From JBGPQJ01 sp963709295 (GTDB lineage: Bacteria; Chloroflexota; Anaerolineae; Anaerolineales; Villigracilaceae): 64,000 nucleotides of DNA. Under the pieces are notes generated by a model. The model was not told where the DNA came from. It did no database searches and saw only the letters and a list, made by a program, of their open reading frames with translations. Made by a program: the position numbers and the translations under genes. Each line of letters opens with the position of its first letter. The stretch's first letter is position 1. This document shows positions 35,148-43,351 of the stretch, piece after piece. The stretch lies in NCBI GenBank assembly GCA_963709295.1, contig CAVPVW010000003.1, positions 496,001 to 560,000 of the forward strand, in the 5' to 3' direction.

Positions 35148-37061
35148 TTATTGGGGCAAATACTCTGCCGCCCAACTGATGTCCAGCTTGGAAAGGGATT
35201 CGCGGGTCGGGATTCCTTGTTTCGTCCAACCTGCCAGCTTGTAATACTCATCCAGAGCGGATTCGACTTCGTCATGGGTTAAGGCGATTCCAGCAGTCGG
35301 ACCTGTTCCTTCAAGCTTCCGGAAGAACTTGTTGGGCAATTTATCCGCCTTGCGATCAAGGCCTTCACGCGCATTGAACACCCGCATTAAATTCAACCGG
35401 CGCATACCCACAGCCATTAATTCATCGAGGGATACCTGCCATCCGGTGGATGTTTTTACCAGTTCAACTGTCTCAGCTGGACCATAAAGCGTCCAGCCCG
35501 GACCCCAGACAAACTGGCAGAGTTCGAGCGAATCCAACATGGAGTAGAAAACCTCGGTCAGCCAGGCGAATTTGACTTTTTCCGGACCAAGCGACAGGGC
35601 AGTCAGTTTCTCTGGCATCCCGAGCATAGCCAGGCGGCCCATGTACAAATCCGTTGCCATGCCTTCTTCGATCATCCAATCGTGTTCACTCGATTGATGG
35701 TCCGCGCCAAAGGGATTCACTGCATAGATCAGCGCCAAGGATCGTTTAGCCTGTGGCATATGTGCAGGCGCTTCCCCGCCTTTCACAGTGATGAGGCATT
35801 CATCAGCGCCTTTACCGAATTGTGTTGCTGCCCGTTCTGATCCCTGGGATAGCACCTTACCCAAAGTCCCGGAATTATTAACTATTTGGTTCAGCACCTT
35901 GAACATGGCGTCTGCATCACCGAAATTCAACTCGATGCCGTCTGTTTCCCGGGTGGTTATGATTCCTTTCTCAAAGCATTCCATGGCAAAGGCGATCGTT
36001 GCACCGCAGGCAATCGTGTCCACGCCATATTGATTGCAGATCTGATTGGCTAGCGAAACGGCTGCCAAGTCGGAAATTCCGCAGTAGGAGCCAAATGTTC
36101 CCAGTGTTTCGTATTCGGGACCGCCATAATACGGATCGACCTTGTATGCACCCTCTTTTATCTCAACGACGCGCTTGCACCGAACTACACAGGCATAGCA
36201 GGTGTCTCTCTCCTTGAGTACAGTGTCAGCCATCACCTCGCCGCTGATCGGATCTGCACCTTCGAATTGACCTTCGCTGTAGTTACGAGTGGGCAATGTA
36301 CCATTGGTGTTTTGGGGCATGACAACCGATGCGGTTCCGAATTTTGCCAGACCGTCCATGTCTGCATTACCCGGCAACTCTTTAGGACCCTGCTTATTCA
36401 GATACGCAATGCCCTTGGAGTCGGCAAATGTTGGTTTCTTGGTCCCTCGAACAACAATCGCCTTGAGATTCTTACTGGCAGCAACAAGGCCCATCCCGGT
36501 GCGGCCATTATGACGGTTGGACATACTGACCAGGCTGGAAAATAGCACGCCATTTTCCGCCCCTGGACCATGCTGAAGGATCTCAATCTTCTCATCGCCA
36601 AGTTCTTTTTTGAGGATGGCGTCCACCTCGCCGGTGACCTTGCCGATCAAGCGTGAAGCATCCTTTAGTTCGGCGGTCCCATCCTTGATCCATAGATATA
36701 CTGGCTTGGGAGATTTCCCCTTAACGACAATGCCATCCACCCCTGCGAACTTCATTTCAGCAGGGAAAAATCCGCCGCCCTGCGAATCGCCAATCCCGCC
36801 GCTGATGGGAGATTTCGCGTTGACATTCACCCTGCTCTGACCTGATACAGCCGCGCCGGTGGTGACACTCGTCATGATGGTGAGAACGTTTTCGGGCGAG
36901 AGAGCATCAACCCCTCGCGGCATCTCCTTCAGGATGTAATACATCCCCATCGCGCTCCCGCCCATGTATTTCCGATAGAAGGCATCCGTAGGGGTCTCGA
37001 CGGTAACTACTCCATGAGTCAGGTCCACATGCAAGATTTTTCCGTTATATCCGAAGGGCAT
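35148..37061 (-). CDS. aldehyde ferredoxin oxidoreductase (tungstopterin enzyme)
   Basis: A 637-residue AOR-family protein. The N-terminal domain has GYNGKILHVDLTHG, YMGGSAMGMYYIL and SPISGGIGDSQGGGFFP for bis-tungstopterin binding. The [4Fe-4S] ligands are the CYACVVRC cluster and the later Cys in DSLELCQFVWGP. It oxidises aldehydes to carboxylates in the cytoplasm, reducing ferredoxin; the 7Fe-type ferredoxin at 57858 is a possible partner. A hairpin (37081-37116) lies between the permease and this gene. Sitting between amine permease and GabT-like transaminase, it is well placed to oxidise amine-derived aldehydes. Some AOR-like proteins use other aldehydes, so the substrate is inferred. 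Confidence 0.92.
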   Translation of the reverse strand: MPFGYNGKILHVDLTHGVVTVETPTDAFYRKYMGGSAMGMYYILKEMPRGVDALSPENVLTIMTSVTTGAAVSGQSRVNVNAKSPISGGIGDSQGGGFFPAEMKFAGVDGIVVKGKSPKPVYLWIKDGTAELKDASRLIGKVTGEVDAILKKELGDEKIEILQHGPGAENGVLFSSLVSMSNRHNGRTGMGLVAASKNLKAIVVRGTKKPTFADSKGIAYLNKQGPKELPGNADMDGLAKFGTASVVMPQNTNGTLPTRNYSEGQFEGADPISGEVMADTVLKERDTCYACVVRCKRVVEIKEGAYKVDPYYGGPEYETLGTFGSYCGISDLAAVSLANQICNQYGVDTIACGATIAFAMECFEKGIITTRETDGIELNFGDADAMFKVLNQIVNNSGTLGKVLSQGSERAATQFGKGADECLITVKGGEAPAHMPQAKRSLALIYAVNPFGADHQSSEHDWMIEEGMATDLYMGRLAMLGMPEKLTALSLGPEKVKFAWLTEVFYSMLDSLELCQFVWGPGWTLYGPAETVELVKTSTGWQVSLDELMAVGMRRLNLMRVFNAREGLDRKADKLPNKFFRKLEGTGPTAGIALTHDEVESALDEYYKLAGWTKQGIPTRESLSKLDISWAAEYLPQ

Positions 37062-37080
37062 GGCAAACTCCTTTCAAGTA

Positions 37081-37116
37081 AGGCGTGACACCATTTGCGA
37101 TGACAGCGTCACGCCT
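37081..37116 (-). terminator. intercistronic hairpin between permease and AOR genes
   Basis: Stem AGGCGTGAC / GTCACGCCT with an 18-base loop and no T-run. It is probably a processing or partial termination site. Confidence 0.45.
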
Positions 37117-37143
37117 ATTTCGAATAAATATTAACATAAAATT

Positions 37144-38733
37144 CTATTGTTCGTAATCAAGCGATTCCTCGAAAGGATCGACATCCGGAACGCCAGGTTT
37201 AAGATATTTCCTGAATGGGAAGTAAAGAACTATACCGATTGCCATCAAAACAAGGGCATATCCAATCGAAGAAAAACCTGCTTCCACGACCTGGCTGTAA
37301 ATAGCTAACAAGATAATCACCGTCGGCCCAAGGGTGACCAGAAACATTCCAAACCAGCCACCGGGGACTCGATCGCGGGGCCTTTCCGGCATTTTGTAGC
37401 GCAGGACCCACATCGCGGCAAATTCAGCAAGGATCACGAGCATCTGGAGAAAGACATCGGCCACTACCAGGAAAGCAAATGCATTCAACGAGAAGATGGA
37501 ATAAATGACTCCAGTAACTATGATCGCCACAAACGGAGTCCCATATTTATTATGGACTTTCACAAGAAACCTCGGAAACATTCCATCTTCAGCAAGGGCA
37601 AAGGGAACCCGCGTACCGCCTAGGCTATTTCCAGTAAACAATCCTATCATACTCATTACAGCGGCAATGGTTAGAAGGCTGCCCAAGGCGAGGCCAAAGC
37701 CCTCACCACCGAATTTGGTTCCCACGGCTTGGCCAATGTTGGGGAATTCCCAACCAGTGTCAGATGCAGGATCGACGCCCCAGGATTCCATCTGCTCTTC
37801 TGTGACCCCATAATCGGACACTTCAGCGATAATCCCCTCATCTGTAGTAGCCTCTATACCCCAAATAATGGTGCTTCCATTATCACCACCGCCGCCCATC
37901 ATTCCACCAATTGTTGGGATCGTGTAAGTCAATATCGCAGCGACCAGTACCAGGGTCATCGCAGCCGGATAGGTCTTGCGGGGATTGACCACTTCGTCCC
38001 CGGCAGCGGACGGCAATTCCCACCCCATGTAGTTCCACATCACGACGAACAGCCCTGTGCTCAACGCCGCTGTTAAAGTTTCCGAACTAATGGCTTCGCC
38101 ACCTGGAAGGAAAGAAAGGTCGGGACCTCCATAAACGATCCAGTTATAAATACCAATGAAACCCATAACAAAAAGGGGCACCATGAGCAATGCTCCCAGC
38201 CAGTTTGTAAAAATACCTGAAATCCTTGCGCCGCGTATCTGCAGCAAGCTTATTGCCCAAATAATTATGACAGCAGTAAGCCAGGACAACAAATCCGGGG
38301 ATAATTCCATTCCCCCAATCGTAGCGCCTTCACTTAAGGCTGGAATAAAAAAGCTTAAATAATAAACTGCAAAAACCGGGTAGATGGAGACATCCAACCA
38401 GGAAACCACCCAGTTGTTCCAACCAGCCATAAATCCCATAAATGGACCAAACGCTTGCTTGACCCAGTGATAATAACCGCCTTCGGCTGGCATCATGGTC
38501 GAGAGTTCACGAACCATCAAAACATTTGGCAGGCTGAAAATGAAAGGCGTTAGCACAATCAACAGGATTGCGAGCCCGGCACCCGAATATCCGATCAGCG
38601 GCTCGATGCCAAATGTTCCTCCACAGACCGTAAAGTACATCAAACCAAACAACGGGAGAAGTGTGAGCGATCGTTTTAATTTCTTGGCCTCTCGTTGAAC
38701 AACTGCCTCACCATTTCCATTTACCTGTGCCAT
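37144..38733 (-). CDS. APC-superfamily amino acid/polyamine permease
   Basis: A 529-residue, about 12-helix permease. ATG 38733 (MAQVNGNGEAVV) follows AGGAGGAAAC and is preferred to the longer frame. The first helix carries the APC signature FGLMYFTVCGGTFGIEPLIGYSG, and the helix-3 region reads MMPAEGGYYHWVKQAFGPF. Relatives carry glutamate, GABA, putrescine or other amines by proton symport or exchange. Here it is flanked by an amine-dehydrogenase relative and AOR, so an amine or omega-amino acid is the expected cargo. An unusual roughly 60-residue hydrophilic insert (MMGGGGDNGSTIIWGIEA onwards) lies between helices in the second half. Confidence 0.87.
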   Translation of the reverse strand: MAQVNGNGEAVVQREAKKLKRSLTLLPLFGLMYFTVCGGTFGIEPLIGYSGAGLAILLIVLTPFIFSLPNVLMVRELSTMMPAEGGYYHWVKQAFGPFMGFMAGWNNWVVSWLDVSIYPVFAVYYLSFFIPALSEGATIGGMELSPDLLSWLTAVIIIWAISLLQIRGARISGIFTNWLGALLMVPLFVMGFIGIYNWIVYGGPDLSFLPGGEAISSETLTAALSTGLFVVMWNYMGWELPSAAGDEVVNPRKTYPAAMTLVLVAAILTYTIPTIGGMMGGGGDNGSTIIWGIEATTDEGIIAEVSDYGVTEEQMESWGVDPASDTGWEFPNIGQAVGTKFGGEGFGLALGSLLTIAAVMSMIGLFTGNSLGGTRVPFALAEDGMFPRFLVKVHNKYGTPFVAIIVTGVIYSIFSLNAFAFLVVADVFLQMLVILAEFAAMWVLRYKMPERPRDRVPGGWFGMFLVTLGPTVIILLAIYSQVVEAGFSSIGYALVLMAIGIVLYFPFRKYLKPGVPDVDPFEESLDYEQ

Positions 38734-38765
38734 GTTTCCTCCTCGTGGTTCGCATAAAACATTCT

Positions 38766-38794
38766 CCCCTTCCCGGAACTGGCCAGGGAAGGGG
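38766..38794 (-). terminator. hairpin between the dehydrogenase and permease genes
   Basis: Stem CCCCTTCCC / GGGAAGGGG with an 11-base loop, 18 bases past the dehydrogenase stop and before the permease ribosome binding site. Confidence 0.5.
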
Positions 38795-38811
38795 ATTGAA
38801 CGCAGGATCAC

Positions 38812-40023
38812 CTACGGAGTCATTTCCTTGATCCCGTAGGGGAATCCGTACTCAGCCATCTTGTCCATGAACGGTTTGGGGTCGAACGCTTCCGGTCCAA
38901 GCACGCCAACGCCTTTCCAGATACCATGCTCAAGTAGATCCATTCCAATGACCGCATTGAACGCTGTTTGGGCGACGACCGCCTGGCAGCCCCAGACTTT
39001 CATGCATTCTTCATTATCAGCTACCTGATACAGATAAACTTCACGTGGCTTGCCATCTTTTTTACCTTTCACCCACGTGCCCGCGCAAGTCTTACCAGAC
39101 ATAATGTCACCCATATGCGCCGGGTCGGGAAGACAAGCGGCGACCACATCCCGTGGAGCGACCATCACATCTTTGACTTTGATGGGATTCTTATTATCCA
39201 AACCAAGCATATGCAATGTCTTAAGTACTCCAATAAACTGATCTCCGAGGCCGTACTTAAATGTCATTCTTTTGGTTTTTACCCACCTGGGCACAAGCAG
39301 GACCTCTTCGTGCTCAACGTTGACGACTTCAACAGGTCCTATCCCCTCGGGGAAAGTGAAATATTCAGGTTCGGAAAAAGGCGGCGTTGTGAACCACCCC
39401 TTATCTTTTTCCCATATGACAGGGGGATTCAAGCATTCCTCGATGGTTGTCCAAATGGAAAAATTCGGGGCAAATTCATAGCCCTTGACTTCAATATTGG
39501 CTCCGTCGCGAATACCGATTTCATCGATTTCGTCGAACAGGTAATCCTGGGCATAACGGGCAAACACATCCGCCATGCCCGGCTCGACACCCAACCCGAC
39601 AAGTGACAGTAATCCTTTTTTCTCCCAATCCTTCGACCGTTCAAATTGGTAATCTCCAAGCTTGACACCGCATTTCTCGAAGGGTTTCTCAGGATGCGGC
39701 TCTGACAGGGTCATGGCCATATCCATGTAATTCACGCCCACCTTGAAGGCAGCATCGAAAATGGGTTGATTAAAACTTGGGTCACAGGCGTTCATGATGA
39801 GATCAACATCGTATTTCTTTGCCAAGTCGACAATGAGTTTTCGTTTACCCGCATCGATCCACTCCACCGGGAAGCGCTTCCTCGATCCAAGCTTCTTTTG
39901 GACTTCCTTGGCTCGCGCGAGGCTGTAGTCAGCCAGAACCATTTGTTCAATCCAAGGGCGACCTTTAGCAATCTGGGCGATCGCCTCGCCAACCCCTCCG
40001 ACTCCAACGAGCAGAACTTTCAT
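38812..40023 (-). CDS. saccharopine dehydrogenase-family enzyme, carboxynorspermidine dehydrogenase-like
   Basis: A 403-residue NAD(P)-dependent enzyme with N-terminal Rossmann motif VLLVGVGGVGEAIAQIAKG. The middle (LSLVGLGVEPGMADVFARYA, then YLFDEIDEIGIRDG) and the end (CAGTWVKGKKDGKPREVYLY) resemble carboxynorspermidine/carboxyspermidine dehydrogenase more than lysine-forming saccharopine dehydrogenase, judged from remembered family sequences. These enzymes join an aldehyde to diaminopropane or putrescine reductively, or run the reverse. No nspC-type decarboxylase is in the window, so a catabolic or different imine reaction is possible. It lies between a putrescine transaminase and an amine permease, which supports a polyamine link. 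Confidence 0.78.
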   Translation of the reverse strand: MKVLLVGVGGVGEAIAQIAKGRPWIEQMVLADYSLARAKEVQKKLGSRKRFPVEWIDAGKRKLIVDLAKKYDVDLIMNACDPSFNQPIFDAAFKVGVNYMDMAMTLSEPHPEKPFEKCGVKLGDYQFERSKDWEKKGLLSLVGLGVEPGMADVFARYAQDYLFDEIDEIGIRDGANIEVKGYEFAPNFSIWTTIEECLNPPVIWEKDKGWFTTPPFSEPEYFTFPEGIGPVEVVNVEHEEVLLVPRWVKTKRMTFKYGLGDQFIGVLKTLHMLGLDNKNPIKVKDVMVAPRDVVAACLPDPAHMGDIMSGKTCAGTWVKGKKDGKPREVYLYQVADNEECMKVWGCQAVVAQTAFNAVIGMDLLEHGIWKGVGVLGPEAFDPKPFMDKMAEYGFPYGIKEMTP

Positions 40024-40152
40024 GAAATTTCTCCTTATGGTTTTATACCGGCAATGCCGGTAGATTACAAATTTACCTGCAGTTTGAAATCAATCTCACT
40101 AATTTTTGTATAGACTAATGAAATTAATTCAAATGCTTCAAAACCAAAAATC

Positions 40153-40191
40153 CATGGGATTGACGCTTTTTTTGAAATCACGTCAATCCCA
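40153..40191 (-). terminator. terminator after the putrescine aminotransferase gene
   Basis: A perfect 12-bp stem, ATGGGATTGACG / CGTCAATCCCAT, with a 15-base loop; on the minus strand GGATTTTTGG follows. It splits the island into at least two transcription units. A second small palindrome (TACCGGCA-A-TGCCGGTA, 40046-40062) stands just before the dehydrogenase start. Confidence 0.7.
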
Positions 40192-40207
40192 TTTTGATAG
40201 AATTCAA

Positions 40208-41569
40208 TTACACCGTCGAAGCCACTTCGGCTATCGCCTCATTTAGAGCGGATATCCCTTGGTTTATTTCATCGTAAGTTATGACCAATGGCGGTTCGAT
40301 GCGGATGGACAGTGCATTCGTCAATGTGCCTGAAACAAGTACGCCGCGTTTGAACAACGCTGCCGCTACCTGTCCTCCAATCTCTGGGGTCTGGAAATGC
40401 TGCCCGATCAGCAATCCCTTGCCAGTCACATCCTTGTAGACCTTGGGGTATTTCGCCGCCAGTTCCTTGACCTTGGGCATGATGTAATCGCCTTTTTCCT
40501 TTGCCACCTCCCACAGCTTGTCGCGCAGGGTGACATTGATCGCAGCGATCGCTGCGGAGCATGCCAGGGCGCCTCCTCCCGTGGTGGTGGTCTGCAGGAA
40601 TGGATTCGGGTACATGAACGGTTGGAAGATCTCCGCAGTAGTACAAACCGCGCAGATCGGCATCACGCCACCGCCAAGGGATTTTGCGACCGCTATGATG
40701 TCCGGGACAACGCCCCAGTGGTCCACACCCCATAACTTGCCTGTGCGTCCGAGGCCTGTCTGTACCTCGTCAGCGATGAGCAGCGTCTCATATTTCTTCG
40801 TCGCCTCACGGATACGAGGCCAAAAATCATCGGGGGGCACGATCGCGCCGGCTTCGCCCTGGATGGGTTCCATCAATACTCCGGCGACGCCCACACCAAC
40901 CTTGTCGCAGATGTCGAGCTGCTTCTCAACCGCTGCGGCATCCCCGAAAGGAACATGATACACCGGGCCGCCGTACAGCACACCCGGCGGGACACGGTAG
41001 TCGGCTTTGCCCATCATGGAAAGCGAACCCATTGTTTTGCCATGGAAAGCCTTGACCGCGACAATGAACGCTGGTTTCTGGGTGTAGACCTTGGCAACCT
41101 TGATTGCCCCCTCAATGGATTCAGTCCCGCTGGCGGCGAACCAGCTTGTATTCAAGTCTCCCGGCGTGATATCCGCCAAGATACGCGCCAGCACGCCCCG
41201 CAGCGGATCGATCAACTCCTGGCTGGGCATGGGGGTACGCAGCAATTGGGCCTGGACCGCAGCGACGACTTCGGGGTGGCTCCAGCCTAAATCCATCATG
41301 CCAAATCCGCCAAGGAAATCGATATACTTGCGCCCCAGTACGTCTTCAAAGGTGGCGCCGCGTCCCGTCCATTCGGTGGCAGCCCATTGGCCGGCTTGAG
41401 TGACGGATTTTCTGTAATCCAGCCAACCTTTATTGAAGTAATCGGCAAAGTTCTTCATCGATTCTTCAATAATCCATTTCCCTAATTCTTCAGGTGGGCG
41501 TTCCGGCTTTTCGATAATCTCCAGCCACTTTTTTGAATAACTTTGTGCAGAATCCAGATTCTGTGGCAT
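40208..41569 (-). CDS. patA: putrescine aminotransferase (PatA/YgjG)-like class-III aminotransferase
   Basis: 453 residues from ATG 41569 (MPQNLDS), which has AAGGAG upstream. It has the extended N-terminus and the motif NKGWLDYRKSV, which matches the NPGFLEYRKSV region of E. coli putrescine aminotransferase. It also shares the order LGGFGMMDLGWSHPEVV, SQELIDPLRGVLA, FAASGTESIEGAIKVAK, LIADEVQTGLGRTGKLWG and NPFLQTTTTGGGALA. The PLP lysine is in AVAKSLGGGVMP. It would convert putrescine (or cadaverine) and 2-oxoglutarate to the aminoaldehyde, which cyclises to 1-pyrroline. It follows the sodium symporter gene and ends at a terminator. Confidence 0.83.
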   Translation of the reverse strand: MPQNLDSAQSYSKKWLEIIEKPERPPEELGKWIIEESMKNFADYFNKGWLDYRKSVTQAGQWAATEWTGRGATFEDVLGRKYIDFLGGFGMMDLGWSHPEVVAAVQAQLLRTPMPSQELIDPLRGVLARILADITPGDLNTSWFAASGTESIEGAIKVAKVYTQKPAFIVAVKAFHGKTMGSLSMMGKADYRVPPGVLYGGPVYHVPFGDAAAVEKQLDICDKVGVGVAGVLMEPIQGEAGAIVPPDDFWPRIREATKKYETLLIADEVQTGLGRTGKLWGVDHWGVVPDIIAVAKSLGGGVMPICAVCTTAEIFQPFMYPNPFLQTTTTGGGALACSAAIAAINVTLRDKLWEVAKEKGDYIMPKVKELAAKYPKVYKDVTGKGLLIGQHFQTPEIGGQVAAALFKRGVLVSGTLTNALSIRIEPPLVITYDEINQGISALNEAIAEVASTV

Positions 41570-41627
41570 AAAAACTCCTTTTGAATGACCTTCCATTTTA
41601 AAATATTAGGATCTTGGAATCGGATAC

Positions 41628-43262
41628 CTATTTATCGTATTCCTCGGGTCTCATTTTCCGGAGAGCATCCCTAATTGGAGTTATACCCAAATGATGGAAT
41701 GGGTTGGTATCCATCGCATTGCCGTCCACATCGGTAATCGGCATGGGCGCATCCCTTTTTTGGGTGGCCAGTGAAAATACCACCATGGAAATCAAGGAGA
41801 CCAGGAAAGCCCCAAAGGAGGCAATGTAGACCGCATCCCAAAAGGCGCAATCAACGTCACCTTCGCAGACTGCCAAGGTAGACAGACCGCCCAGCCCCTG
41901 GTTGTAGGCGAGCCAGGTTAGCAGTCCCCAACTGACAAATCCTCCGACTACGGCTGCCACTGCGCCAAATCGATTGGCTTTCTTCCAATACATTCCAAAG
42001 GCGAAGGGCACGAATAATCCCACCAGCAGAAGCGTCCATGCGACCACGCCAAGTTCATAGATCACAGCGGCAGATACAGCGATTATGATCCCGATGAATC
42101 CGTTCACACCGACCATGATGCGCGTCCATTTGACTTCACTTTTGGGATCCAGCTTCTTCCCAAAGACCGGGAACAAGTTTTGCGTTACGATCGAAGCCCC
42201 TGCCAACAAGGAACTATCGGCGGTGCTCATCAAGGCGGAAGCAAGGGACGCCATGAAGATAGCTGTCAGTACCGGCGGCACATAAGACACCGCGGCGTGA
42301 ATAAGAACATTGTCCGGGTTTTCCAGACCGGGATTGAGCGAGAACATCATGATGCCGATCAATGGCGACATGATTCCGAAGAACAGGTACAAAGCGCCAG
42401 CAAAGTATGTTCCCCACACAGCCGTCGATTCATTGCGGGCTGACATCGACCGCTGGAACAGATCCTGGGTCGGGACAGAACCAAGACCGATCGCCATCCA
42501 GGCTGCAGCCCAGTACATCCAGCCGTTTGCACCAAAGTAACCTAGATAACCGGCCTCCCCCTGCATATCCGGAAGCAGAGTGAATGGTTTTGGGTTATAC
42601 AGGGTGGAGGAAATATTGGTCATCGCATCCCAGCCGCCTACTTGGTTAAGCACAGCCAGGAAGATCAATAACATACTTCCAGCGGTGAAAAACATCTGGA
42701 TAAAATCGAGCAGAGTGTCCGCCAGCATACCGCCCAGCATGGTATATCCCGAAACCCAAACAGCCACCAGGATCATGCCCACTTCGATCGGCACAGAGGG
42801 GAATAGTGCATTTACAATCGTACCGGCGGCCACCATTTGAGCACCGGTCCAGACGAAGTAGGTCATTAACTGGCAAAGGGAAGCCAGAACGGTCATGGAT
42901 TTGCCAAACCGCCGTTCAAAAAAATCGACGACGGTCAGGTAGCGGGCACGGCGCATCAGGCGGGTGAAGAAGAAGCCTGAAATGAAAAGGCACAGCGCCG
43001 CACCAAACGGATCGAATATGACTCCTTGAAATCCGTATTGGTAACCAGTCGAAGACGCGCCCATCAAAGTCTCAGCGGCAAACCAGGTGGCCATGACCGA
43101 AGCAGCCACAATGTAGACCGGCAACTTTCGACCGGCAACGATGTAGTCCGCTGCATTTGAGACTTTGCGGGAAGCCCAGATGCCGACACCCATTCGAATA
43201 AGGAAAAATCCTACGATGAATGTGACAATGAGCCAGACATAGGGATAGCCTTCAAGATCCAT
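41628..43262 (-). CDS. sodium:solute symporter (SSS) family permease
   Basis: A 544-residue, about 13-helix Na+-coupled transporter starting at ATG 43262 after AGGAGGAACAA. Typical SSS features are YIVAGRKLPVYIVAASVMATWF in the first helices, the long TM6 region and SLASALMSTADSSLLAGAS near TM8, which carries the sodium-site Ser/Thr residues. The family moves proline, pantothenate, choline, sugars or amines. Its place between mmsA-like and patA-like genes points to an amino acid or amine. Specificity is not readable. Confidence 0.88.
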   Translation of the reverse strand: MDLEGYPYVWLIVTFIVGFFLIRMGVGIWASRKVSNAADYIVAGRKLPVYIVAASVMATWFAAETLMGASSTGYQYGFQGVIFDPFGAALCLFISGFFFTRLMRRARYLTVVDFFERRFGKSMTVLASLCQLMTYFVWTGAQMVAAGTIVNALFPSVPIEVGMILVAVWVSGYTMLGGMLADTLLDFIQMFFTAGSMLLIFLAVLNQVGGWDAMTNISSTLYNPKPFTLLPDMQGEAGYLGYFGANGWMYWAAAWMAIGLGSVPTQDLFQRSMSARNESTAVWGTYFAGALYLFFGIMSPLIGIMMFSLNPGLENPDNVLIHAAVSYVPPVLTAIFMASLASALMSTADSSLLAGASIVTQNLFPVFGKKLDPKSEVKWTRIMVGVNGFIGIIIAVSAAVIYELGVVAWTLLLVGLFVPFAFGMYWKKANRFGAVAAVVGGFVSWGLLTWLAYNQGLGGLSTLAVCEGDVDCAFWDAVYIASFGAFLVSLISMVVFSLATQKRDAPMPITDVDGNAMDTNPFHHLGITPIRDALRKMRPEEYDK

Positions 43263-43315
43263 TTGTTCCTCCTCCTGCAAGAATTGTCCCGCCCTCAAGA
43301 CGGGTGGAAAAATCT

Positions 43316-43345
43316 AACCTTAGGGGTTTGAAAACCCTTTAGGTT
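43316..43345 (-). terminator. hairpin between the symporter and semialdehyde dehydrogenase genes
   Basis: AACCTTAGGGGTTT pairs imperfectly with AAACCCTTTAGGTT across a short loop, just 6 bases beyond the dehydrogenase stop on the minus strand. Confidence 0.5.
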
Positions 43346-43351
43346 GAGTAC

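Noticed and set aside
33815..35275. Longer start at 35275 for the GabT-like gene
   Set aside because: The extra 60 residues overlap the AOR gene and have no aminotransferase similarity; ATG 35095 has a ribosome binding site.
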